Assembly: GCF_002953255.1 (NCBI RefSeq)
Contig: NZ_CP026498.1
Location: 876,559-940,558, forward strand
Direction: 5' to 3'
Source: Streptomyces sp. CB01881
GTDB taxonomy: Bacteria > Actinomycetota > Actinomycetes > Streptomycetales > Streptomycetaceae
DNA: 64,000 nt
The translations under genes and the position numbers were made by a program. Shown here piece after piece: positions 1 through 7,444 of this stretch (the stretch's first letter is position 1; every line of letters starts with the position of its first letter). The notes under the pieces are model-generated. The model did no database searches. It was not told the origin of the DNA and saw nothing but the letters and a program-made list of their open reading frames with translations.

Positions 1-735
1 ATGGGTGCCGCCCCAGCGGTCGAACCAGCCGATCCAGAACTCGCTGCACATCAGCGGCCCGGACGGCTGTTGCGTGCGCAGTTCGGCGAGCCCGGCGTCC
101 ACCCGGCTGCCGAGGTTGACGGTGCGCAGGACGCCGTCGAGGCCGCCGCGTGCCAGGTCGAAGGGCTGGTCGCAGGTGAACAGCGGCACGTCCACTCCGT
201 GCCGGTCCAGCATCTGCGCCAGCTCCTCCAGGTAGCCGGAGTCCTCGCCGTACGCGCCGTACTCGTTCTCCAACTGGACGGCGAGGACCGGGCCGCCGCG
301 GGTGGAGAGGTGGGGGAGGACGGACGGCATCAGGGCGCCGAGGTAGTCGTCCACCGCCTTCAGGTAGCGCGGGTCGCGGCTGCGCAGTTCGACGTCCTCG
401 TCGGCGAGCAGCCAGGAGGGCAGGCCCCCGCCCTCCCACTCGGCGCAGATGTACGGGCCCGGGCGCAGCAGCACGTACAGGCCTTCGGCGGCGGCCAGGT
501 CGAGGAACCGGGGCAGGTCGAGACCTGCGTCCAGCCGGAACTCCCCGCGCCGGGGCGCGTGGAGGTTCCACGGGACGTAGGTCTCGACCGTGTTCAGCCC
601 CATCAGGCGTGCCTTGCGGAGCCGGTCGGCCCACTGCTCCGGGTGGACGCGGAAGTAGTGCAGCCCGCCGGAGATGATCCGCAGCGGTCGGTCGTCGAGG
701 CGGAAGCCGTCTGCGGCGATCTCCAGTCGTGGCAT
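1..735 (-). CDS. GH35 beta-galactosidase (3' end outside window)
   Basis: Hydrolyses terminal beta-galactosyl residues. The visible 245 residues are the N-terminal half of the GH35 TIM barrel, with the family opening ISGGLHYFRVHPEQW (about residues 21-35), RPGPYICAEWEGGGLP (91-106) and the acid/base motif QLENEYG (E158). The nucleophile region CSEFWIGWFDRWGG (E232) sits just before the window ends. No signal peptide is visible, so it is probably cytoplasmic and acts on imported oligosaccharides. The start is ATG at 735, behind AAGGAG, 37 bp after the secreted GH5 gene in the same direction, so it is probably the last visible gene of the ABC-transporter operon. The C-terminus lies beyond position 1. 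Confidence 0.93.
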   Translation of the reverse strand, partial: MPRLEIAADGFRLDDRPLRIISGGLHYFRVHPEQWADRLRKARLMGLNTVETYVPWNLHAPRRGEFRLDAGLDLPRFLDLAAAEGLYVLLRPGPYICAEWEGGGLPSWLLADEDVELRSRDPRYLKAVDDYLGALMPSVLPHLSTRGGPVLAVQLENEYGAYGEDSGYLEELAQMLDRHGVDVPLFTCDQPFDLARGGLDGVLRTVNLGSRVDAGLAELRTQQPSGPLMCSEFWIGWFDRWGGTH

Positions 736-772
736 TGCCGTGGTGCTCCTTGCGGTCGAGGCGGTCGTCGGG

Positions 773-2734
773 TCAGTTCAGGGGGCGGCAGAGCAGGGCG
801 TCGGGGACTCCGCCGTGGTTCCACTTCCAGGTGTAGGCGACGCCGGCGAGGTACTCGTTGTCGGCGCACTGGCCCTTGTAGTAGCCGGGTGCCCAGTCGC
901 TGGCGGTGGAGCCGCCCGTGGCGGGGCGGTTGTCGCCGTGGTCGAACCAGGCGTTGCGCCCGGTGGTCGGCAGCGGGGCTGCGGCAGGCGCGCAGAGCAG
1001 GGCGGACATCGCGTTGCCGTGGACGCTGTAGCCGACGGCGTAGGTGTTGTCGGGGCACTGGAGCTTGTTGTAGCCCGAGGCCCAGTCGCCGTGGGTGACG
1101 TAGCGCTCGTCGGTGACGGTCACCCAGGCGCCGGCTCCGGCGGCGGGCCGGCCCGCGTCGGTGCACAGGCCGCGGCTGTCGCTGCGGCCGAGGCCGACCA
1201 GGCGCTCGGTGTCGGGGCAGTTGCCCTTGCGGTTGCCGTTGGACCAGTCGCCCTGGGCGAGCATGCGGCCGGAGACGTTCTGGTCGCCGAAGTCGAGGTC
1301 GAGCATGTTCCAGCGGTTGACCGGTGCCACCGGGCCGGTGAGGCCGGGCGCGTTGACCAGCTTGTTCCAGTCGGCGGCCCGCCAGTCGCCGGGGTCGCCC
1401 AGGCCGAGCCGCTTGCCGGTGGCGTCGTAGGAGAGCAGGGCCCAGTTGTCCTGCGGGTTGCCGTTGGCGTCGCTCCAGCCGACGACCGGCCACTGGGCGA
1501 AGTCGGCGTCGTTCTTCACCAGGATGTCGGTGAAGTTGTGGAACCAGGCCTGCTCCTTGGCGTTGGCCGAGCCGCGGCCCGCCGCGCCGAACTCGCTGAT
1601 CCACACCGGCGCCGTGAAGTGCTGACCGGACTGGGTGACGAACAGCGCCTCGTCGTTGACGACCTGGGCGAGCTGTTCGGGGGTGAAGTCCTGGTAGCGG
1701 GGGTCGCCGGTGGAGCCCGGGCCGCTGTCCGCCCCGGTGTTGGCGGGCCCGGTGTAGGCGTAGAAGTGGGCCGCGTAGACGAGCTTGTCCGACCGGACCA
1801 GCGTGTTCGAGAGGTTGCGCACCGGGGTGAGCATCGGTCGTTCGTGCCAGGTGATCGCGGTCGGGATCCCGGACCAGTTGATGCCCTCCATGACGACCAG
1901 CATGTCGGGGTCGGCCTGGAGGATCCGGTTGCCGGCCTCCTCGAACGCGGCGTACTCGTCGTGGGAGTCGCCCCAGCCCCAGTTGGGGTTGTCCCAGGTG
2001 TCGCGGCGGACCTCGTTGCGCAGGTCCGCACCCACGACGCGCTTGTTCGCCTGGTACCGCTGCACCATGAACAGCCAGTCCGCCTCCCACTGCTGGGTGG
2101 ACTGGCCGCTGTTCCAGCGCTCGTTGCCGTCCAGGCCGCAGCAGAAGCGGTAGGTGGTGGTGTGGTTGTTGAGGATGACCGCGAAGCCCTCGGCGGTCAG
2201 TGCGGCGACCACCGCGTCGAAGACCTGCAGCGGGGTCTTGCCCTTCAGCTGCGGGTTGGCGGCCACCGCCGCGTCCGGCACGGTGCCGGTGTCGTGGATC
2301 AGCGCGTTGGCGAACGGCAGTCGCACGCTGTTGAGGCCCAGGCCGTGGAAGTCGGCCAGGATCTGCGTCATCGGTGTCCGGTCCAGGCCCAGCGGGATGT
2401 TGTGCGACACCTGTCCCGCCTGGTTGTGGGCGGGGTCGTTGGCGTCCCCGCTGCCCTCCCAGGTGCCCTGCGCGCCGGCCCAGTTGCCGGCCTTCAGCTT
2501 GAAGCGGTCGCCGTTGGCGTCGACGATGTACCGGCCCCGGGTGCTCAGCGGGCCCGTCCACGACGCCGCGAGCTGCGTCCCCGTCATGGCGGACGCGGTG
2601 GTCGGGGCGGTGGTGGGGGGCGCTGCGGCGGCAGCGGGTGTTCCCCCGAGGGCGAGGGCCGCCGCGACGGCCGCGGCGGGCAGGATTCGGGCGAAGGAGC
2701 GTCGGGCGGTGGGAGGCGGGCTGTCTGACCTCAT
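773..2734 (-). CDS. Secreted GH5-type glycoside hydrolase with C-terminal three-repeat module
   Basis: A 653-residue secreted glycosidase. Residues 1 to about 38 form a signal peptide (RRSF, Ala-rich core, AAAAA). The catalytic part (about 55-480) shows cellulase-family GH5 features: NSVRLPF, VILNNHT, the acid/base region DLRNEVR (E241) and the nucleophile region VWISEFG (E381). Residues ~485-653 hold three imperfect repeats of about 50 residues, each with a (G/S)DW..G, a central CPD/CAD and a closing LC; this looks like a small accessory, possibly carbohydrate-binding, module. The ATG is preceded by GGAGGGGAAACC. It follows the second permease by 93 bp. The substrate (beta-glucan, mannan or galactan) cannot be fixed from sequence alone; the GH35/GH36 neighbours favour a galactose-containing polymer. 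Confidence 0.88.
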   Translation of the reverse strand: MRSDSPPPTARRSFARILPAAAVAAALALGGTPAAAAAPPTTAPTTASAMTGTQLAASWTGPLSTRGRYIVDANGDRFKLKAGNWAGAQGTWEGSGDANDPAHNQAGQVSHNIPLGLDRTPMTQILADFHGLGLNSVRLPFANALIHDTGTVPDAAVAANPQLKGKTPLQVFDAVVAALTAEGFAVILNNHTTTYRFCCGLDGNERWNSGQSTQQWEADWLFMVQRYQANKRVVGADLRNEVRRDTWDNPNWGWGDSHDEYAAFEEAGNRILQADPDMLVVMEGINWSGIPTAITWHERPMLTPVRNLSNTLVRSDKLVYAAHFYAYTGPANTGADSGPGSTGDPRYQDFTPEQLAQVVNDEALFVTQSGQHFTAPVWISEFGAAGRGSANAKEQAWFHNFTDILVKNDADFAQWPVVGWSDANGNPQDNWALLSYDATGKRLGLGDPGDWRAADWNKLVNAPGLTGPVAPVNRWNMLDLDFGDQNVSGRMLAQGDWSNGNRKGNCPDTERLVGLGRSDSRGLCTDAGRPAAGAGAWVTVTDERYVTHGDWASGYNKLQCPDNTYAVGYSVHGNAMSALLCAPAAAPLPTTGRNAWFDHGDNRPATGGSTASDWAPGYYKGQCADNEYLAGVAYTWKWNHGGVPDALLCRPLN

Positions 2735-2827
2735 GGTTTCCCCTCCAGGGTGGGGTGGGGCCTCGGATCTTCGGATGGTGCGGCCCGGACCGGCGGTCCG
2801 GAGTCAGGGGGGCGGACCGGGGGCGGC

Positions 2828-3673
2828 TCAGCCCTTGAGTCCGCTGGTGGCGATGCCTTCGACGATGTAGCGCTGGGCGACCAGGAACATGGCCACCAGC
2901 GGTGTGATGGTCACAACGGCTCCGGCGAACAGTCCGGGCAGGTTGATGCTCTGGGAGGTGAGGAAGGTCGACAGGGCGATCTGGGCCGTCCACGCGGACG
3001 GGTCCTGGCCGATGACGAGCGGCCACAGGAAGGAGTTCCAGCTGTCGATGAAGGCGAGCGCGCCGAGCGACGCCAGCATCGCCCCGGACGACGGCAACGC
3101 GATCCGGCGGTAGAGGCCGAGCCAGCCGAGCCCGTCCAGGCGTCCGGCCTCCTCGATCTCGGTGGGGAACTGGAGGTAGAAGTTGCGGAAGAGCAGGACG
3201 GCGAAGGGGTTGAACAGCCCGGGCGCGATGATTCCCCACAGCGTGTTGACCCCGCCCATGGAGCCCACGAGGACGAAGGTGGGCACGAACGTCACCGAGC
3301 CGGGGATCATCAGCGTGGCCACCACCAGGGCGAGCAGAACGCCACGCCCGGGCACCGGTATCCGCGCGAGGGCGTATCCGGCGGCGGAGGCGAGGACCGT
3401 CGACACCGGGGCGGTGATCGCGGCGATCAGCAGCGAGTTGCCGAGGGCCTGGCCCATGTGCAGGGCGGGGTCGCTGAAGAGCCCGCTGAAGTTCTCCCAG
3501 TGCATGGTCGACGGCCACCAGGTCCAGTCCGGTGACGTCAGGCCCCGCGTGTCCATCAGCGCGTTGCGCAGCATCAGGTAGAAGGGCGTCAGGAACACGG
3601 CCGTCAGCAGGCCCGCCAGCGCCCCGCGCGCGCACCGGCGAAGTACCTGCGGCAGCTCTCGCGTGCTTCGCAT
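2828..3673 (-). CDS. Carbohydrate ABC transporter permease (MalG type)
   Basis: Inner-membrane subunit of a CUT1-type sugar importer, 281 residues with about six hydrophobic helices. The cytoplasmic loop EIEEAGRLDGLGWLGLYRRIALP (EAA loop, split here only by reading) is the docking site for the shared ATPase. The ATG at 3673 is preferred because GGGGGAGGA lies 9-10 nt upstream. A GTG three codons earlier overlaps the previous stop, but the ribosome site is too close to it. It pairs with the adjacent permease and lipoprotein. As is usual in streptomycetes there is no local ATPase gene; a multitasking MsiK-type ATPase encoded elsewhere probably serves it. Confidence 0.93.
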   Translation of the reverse strand: MRSTRELPQVLRRCARGALAGLLTAVFLTPFYLMLRNALMDTRGLTSPDWTWWPSTMHWENFSGLFSDPALHMGQALGNSLLIAAITAPVSTVLASAAGYALARIPVPGRGVLLALVVATLMIPGSVTFVPTFVLVGSMGGVNTLWGIIAPGLFNPFAVLLFRNFYLQFPTEIEEAGRLDGLGWLGLYRRIALPSSGAMLASLGALAFIDSWNSFLWPLVIGQDPSAWTAQIALSTFLTSQSINLPGLFAGAVVTITPLVAMFLVAQRYIVEGIATSGLKG

Positions 3674-3678
3674 TCCGC

Positions 3679-4671
3679 TCACTCCTCCCCCTTGCCGAAG
3701 CCGGTGACCCGGCCCTGGAGCAGGGTCACACCGACGATGACGGCGGTGAGCACGAAGGCTCCGGCCGATCCGAGGCCGTAGTTCTGGGCGCCCATCGCGG
3801 TGTCGTAGAGATAGACCAGCGGGGTCCGGACCGGGGCCGTCGCCGCTCCGGACAGCCCGCTGTTGAACAGGTTGTAGAACTCGTCGAACGCCTGGAAGGC
3901 GGCGATGAACTGCAGCATCAGGACGGCCACCGAGGTGTTGCGCAGCATCGGCAGGGTGATCCTGCGCAGCAGGCGCAGGCCGGTGGCGCCGTCGAGTGCG
4001 GCGGCCTCGTGGATCTCCCTGGGGATGCCCTGGAGGCCGGCCAGGAAGAGCACCATGTAGAAGCCGACCTGGAGCCAGAGGCGGAGGGTGACGAGGACGA
4101 CCCAGTACAGCGGCGGCGAGGTGGTCTGCAGCCACGGGACGGCGGACATGCCGAACCATCCGCCGATGGTGTTGGCGATCCCGGCCGGCAGCCCGTTGAA
4201 CAGGCACATCTTCCACACCAGGGACGCCGCGACGTAGGAGACGGCGGCCGGGATCAGGAAGGCGGTGCGCAGCAGGGCCCGGCCGCGCCGGATCCGGTGC
4301 ACCAGCAGCGCGAGTCCCAGCGAGGCGGCGAACGTCACCGGCACGATGAACAGCGTGAACAGCAGGATCTGGACGAGCGATCTGCGGAACACCGCGTCGG
4401 AGAGCAGCGCCCGGTAGTTGTCCAGGCCGACCCAGTGGCCCAGGGCGATGGTGCCGCGGGCCTCGCTGAGGCTGAGCAGGAAGCTCCAGCCGATCGCGAC
4501 GTACTTGAAGACGCCGAGGCCGATCAGCAGCGGTCCGGCGAGGAGTGCGAACGCTCCCCAGGCACGCCGGTCCGCGCGCGGCCGCCGGGTGGCGGCGGTG
4601 CCCCGCGGCCCGGCCGCTCGGCTCCCGGCGCGCTCGTCGTGAAGCACGGCCGGGGATGCGGGCCTCGTCAT
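3679..4671 (-). CDS. Carbohydrate ABC transporter permease (MalF type)
   Basis: Membrane subunit of the same sugar importer, 330 residues. A basic N-terminal tail (about 35 residues) precedes six predicted membrane helices. The EAA loop reads EIHEAAALDGATGLRLLRRI near residue 235. The ATG overlaps the TGA of the solute-binding-protein gene by 4 bp (ATGA), indicating translational coupling. The 3' end runs almost into the second permease gene. The order binding protein, MalF-type, MalG-type permease is the standard CUT1 arrangement. Confidence 0.93.
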   Translation of the reverse strand: MTRPASPAVLHDERAGSRAAGPRGTAATRRPRADRRAWGAFALLAGPLLIGLGVFKYVAIGWSFLLSLSEARGTIALGHWVGLDNYRALLSDAVFRRSLVQILLFTLFIVPVTFAASLGLALLVHRIRRGRALLRTAFLIPAAVSYVAASLVWKMCLFNGLPAGIANTIGGWFGMSAVPWLQTTSPPLYWVVLVTLRLWLQVGFYMVLFLAGLQGIPREIHEAAALDGATGLRLLRRITLPMLRNTSVAVLMLQFIAAFQAFDEFYNLFNSGLSGAATAPVRTPLVYLYDTAMGAQNYGLGSAGAFVLTAVIVGVTLLQGRVTGFGKGEE

Positions 4672-5939
4672 GCGCGCTGCTTGTCGATCTCGTTCTGGGC
4701 CTGCCTGGCCGCGTCGGCCAGGAGCGGGGACGCATCGCCCTGCCCGCTGACGATCTTCGCCGCGGCCGCGCTGAACAGGGAGCTCACCGCGCTGTTCCAA
4801 CTGCCGGGGTTGTGCCGGCCGTACTTGGCGGCCAGTTCGACGGTCTCCTTGGCGGCGCCCTGGGCGACCTTGGCGGCGGTGGCGGCGACGGACTTGCGCG
4901 GCGGGATGTGGAAGCCGTAGCTCTCCGACCAGTCCTTCTGCAGGTCGGTCTGCTGGATCCAGAGCCACTGGACGAACTTCTTGGCCGCGTCGACGTTCTT
5001 GCCCTTGGCGTTGACGCAGCTGGTCCAGCCGCCGACGCGCACGACGGGCGTGCCGCCGGCCCTGTAGGCGGGCCAGGGCAGGACGCCGAAGTCGTCGCCG
5101 AGCGCGGTCTTGACGGCGGGCATCGACCAGAGGCCGCCCCACTGCATCGGGACGACGTTCTGGGTGAGGGCGGCGGGATCCCACCAGTCGGTGGTGAAGC
5201 CGAGCAGCAGGGACTGGTCGTCGTGCAGGCGTTTGAGGCCGCCCACGGCCTCGGCGGCCTGCGGGGAGCCGAAGACGGCCTTGCCGTCGGCGACCAGGTC
5301 GCCGCCGTTGGACCACACCGCCAGGATGGCACTGTCTCCCAGGCCGTCGTTGCCGAGGAACAGGCCCTTGGTGTTCTTGGTGGTCAGGGCCTTGGCCGCG
5401 GCGACCAGCGCGTCGAAGGTGTCGGGCGGGGTGATGCCGGCCTTGGACAGGACGCTCTTGCGGTAGTAGAGCATCATGACGTCGTCGATCATCTTGACGC
5501 CGTAGAGCTTGCCGTCGACGGTCGCCGTGTCGAGGTCGCCCTGGTTGAAGTCGGCCTTGGCGCTGCCGTAGAGGTCGTCCAGCCGGGCTATCTGGCCGTG
5601 CCAGGCGAGGCTGTCGTTGAAGTCGCCGATCTCGAAGACGTCCGGGGCCGCGTCGGTGAGCAGGGTCGCGTTGAGCTTGCCGGCGTAGTCGCCCGGGGTC
5701 CAGGTGACCTTGACCGCGATGTCCGGGTTGGCCTTGGTGAACTCGGCCGCGTAGCGGGTGAGGGCCTGCTGGGTGCCGGCCTCGCCGTAGGCGTGGGACC
5801 AGACGTTCAGGGTGGTCTTCGCCCCGCCGGAGGCTCCGCCGGTCGGGTTGCTGGTGCAGCCGACCGCTGCTCCGGCGACGAACAGGATGGATCCACCGAG
5901 GAATCCTCTGCGGCCAAGCCGGGATTTCTGTGCGCTCAC
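4668..5939 (-). CDS. Extracellular sugar-binding lipoprotein of ABC importer
   Basis: A 423-residue substrate-binding protein that captures an oligosaccharide at the cell surface. The N-terminus carries a twin-arginine-like RRGFLGG (R10-R11) followed by a hydrophobic stretch and a lipobox AAVGC with C28 as the lipidated cysteine. The body matches family 1 binding proteins (TTLNVWSHAYGEAG; VAYGVKM-like hinge region; GGWTSCVNAKGK). The start is GTG, 6-7 nt after GAAGGA. It is first in the transporter operon and follows the ROK regulator gene by 177 bp on the same strand, so it could be read from its own promoter or from the ROK promoter. Ligand inferred from neighbours: a galactose-containing oligosaccharide. 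Confidence 0.92.
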   Translation of the reverse strand: MSAQKSRLGRRGFLGGSILFVAGAAVGCTSNPTGGASGGAKTTLNVWSHAYGEAGTQQALTRYAAEFTKANPDIAVKVTWTPGDYAGKLNATLLTDAAPDVFEIGDFNDSLAWHGQIARLDDLYGSAKADFNQGDLDTATVDGKLYGVKMIDDVMMLYYRKSVLSKAGITPPDTFDALVAAAKALTTKNTKGLFLGNDGLGDSAILAVWSNGGDLVADGKAVFGSPQAAEAVGGLKRLHDDQSLLLGFTTDWWDPAALTQNVVPMQWGGLWSMPAVKTALGDDFGVLPWPAYRAGGTPVVRVGGWTSCVNAKGKNVDAAKKFVQWLWIQQTDLQKDWSESYGFHIPPRKSVAATAAKVAQGAAKETVELAAKYGRHNPGSWNSAVSSLFSAAAAKIVSGQGDASPLLADAARQAQNEIDKQRA

Positions 5940-6116
5940 GTCGCATCCTTCGGGCTGAGGGTGTGGGGCTGCGGGTGGGTCGTCCGGCGTGGCCGGTGTC
6001 CGACGTTCACGACTGGCAGGCGGTGGCGGACATCGGTCGTGCCGGAGGCTCGGATCGGGTGGTCGGCGGATCCCGGGCTGCCCGGGGTAGGCGTGGTGAC
6101 GATTCGCCGGGGGTCT

Positions 6117-7274
6117 TCAGGGAAGCAGGGCCTGGATGCCCACGACGGCGGCTCCGCGGGCCCACTCCTCCCAGGGGAGTGGACGCAGGGTCAGCGGGCA
6201 CCTCGCCGCCGCCTTGAAGCAGTGGGCGGCGTAGGCCTCCTTGATGTGCGTTCCGAAGAGGTCGTAGGTGTCGAGTCCTTCGCCGGTGACGACGACGCGC
6301 TCGGGGCCGAGCAGGTTGACCAGGGTGGCGATGCCGGTGCCGATCGCGTGGCCGGCCCGGGCGAAGGCGTCGCGGGCGGCGGGTTCGCCGCCGCGGGCGA
6401 GCTGGACGGCACCGTCGAAGTCAAGGCCCGGGTCGCCGGTGGCGCGGCGGACGGTGGCGAGGATGGCATCGCTGGAGGCGATGGCCTCGACGCAGCCGAC
6501 CTGGCCGCAGTGGCACCGCGGCCCGGACGGGTCGATGCTGATGTGCCCCATCTCGCCGGCGACGCCGTACGCGCCGGTGACCAGCTCGCCGTTGACGACG
6601 ATCCCCGAGCCGATCCCGGCTCCGATGGTGACCAGGGCGAAGTACTCGGTGCCGATGCCCTCCCCGTACCAGTGCTCGGCGGCGGTGAGGGCCTTGACGT
6701 CGTTCTCCACGGTGACGATCAGGCCGGTCGCCGCGGCGACGGTCTCGGCCAGCGGCACGTCGCGCCAGCCGGGGAGCACGGAGTAGCGGACGCGCCCCCG
6801 GGGGCGGTCCACGTCGCCGGAGACCGCGATGCCCAGGTGCCGGGTGCGGGCCCGGTACTCGGGTCTCGCGTCGAGGAGTTCGGCGACGAGGTCGGTCAGC
6901 AGTGCGCACACGGCGGCGGGGTCGCGCTCGCCCAGCGGGCGGACGGCGGTGGTGCGCATCCGTGCCCGCAGGTCGCAGACCGTGCCGAAGAGGGTGTCGG
7001 CACTGATCTTCACACCGACGAAGAACTCCCGGTCGGGAGTGACGGCGAGCGGGTTGACGGGACGTCCGGCCCCCGGAGCGGTGCGCTCCGGGGGGAGTTC
7101 GTGCAGGTAGCCGTCGTCGATGAGCGGCCGGGCGGCCTTGGTCACGGCAGTCGAGGACAGGCCCGTCCGACGGGCCAGCTCCACCCGGCTGAGCGGGCTC
7201 TCGGCCAGCAGCAGGGCGAGGATGGCGGTTTCGGCCGGTGCGGAGACCAGCGGCTGCGAGTGATGTGGAAACAC
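6117..7274 (-). CDS. ROK-family transcriptional repressor
   Basis: A 385-residue regulator of the NagC/Mlc/XylR type. The N-terminal winged helix (about 15-65) includes LSRVELARRTGLSSTAVTKA. The ROK kinase-like sensor domain follows, with GVKISADTLFG, the ExGH metal motif (GEMGHISID) and the zinc cluster CHCGQVGCVE. It probably represses the flanking glycoside-uptake genes until a sugar binds. The start codon is GTG. It is divergent from the GH36 alpha-galactosidase, and an AT-rich inverted repeat just upstream (7292-7320) is the likely operator, giving both autoregulation and control of its neighbours. Confidence 0.93.
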   Translation of the reverse strand: MFPHHSQPLVSAPAETAILALLLAESPLSRVELARRTGLSSTAVTKAARPLIDDGYLHELPPERTAPGAGRPVNPLAVTPDREFFVGVKISADTLFGTVCDLRARMRTTAVRPLGERDPAAVCALLTDLVAELLDARPEYRARTRHLGIAVSGDVDRPRGRVRYSVLPGWRDVPLAETVAAATGLIVTVENDVKALTAAEHWYGEGIGTEYFALVTIGAGIGSGIVVNGELVTGAYGVAGEMGHISIDPSGPRCHCGQVGCVEAIASSDAILATVRRATGDPGLDFDGAVQLARGGEPAARDAFARAGHAIGTGIATLVNLLGPERVVVTGEGLDTYDLFGTHIKEAYAAHCFKAAARCPLTLRPLPWEEWARGAAVVGIQALLP

Positions 7275-7291
7275 GGCGGCAACCTACCGGT

Positions 7292-7320
7292 AAATAAATA
7301 ACTTCGTCCAGTATTGATTT
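7292..7320. promoter_or_regulatory. Putative ROK operator (NagC/Mlc-like inverted repeat)
   Basis: Arms aaataaata (7292-7300) and tattgattt (7312-7320) are inverted repeats matching at 8 of 9 positions, separated by 11 bp. This is the geometry of NagC/Mlc operators. The tract is strikingly AT-rich in this genome and lies between the divergent ROK and GH36 genes, 18 bp from the ROK start codon. It therefore probably overlaps both promoters. Confidence 0.6.
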
Positions 7321-7444
7321 CCCGTCAGGAGGCACTTACGCTCTGGCCCAACTCCGGGCGCTTCCACTGTCGTTCACCATGGCGGCCGGCCACTTCCGGT
7401 CCGCGCCTGACCCCAGCGTCGCCCGACACCCCTCAGGACCTCCC

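Noticed and set aside
674..2728. 684-codon plus-strand open frame
   Set aside because: Antisense shadow of the GH5 gene; Val/Gly/Ala-rich, no domain, no ribosome site.
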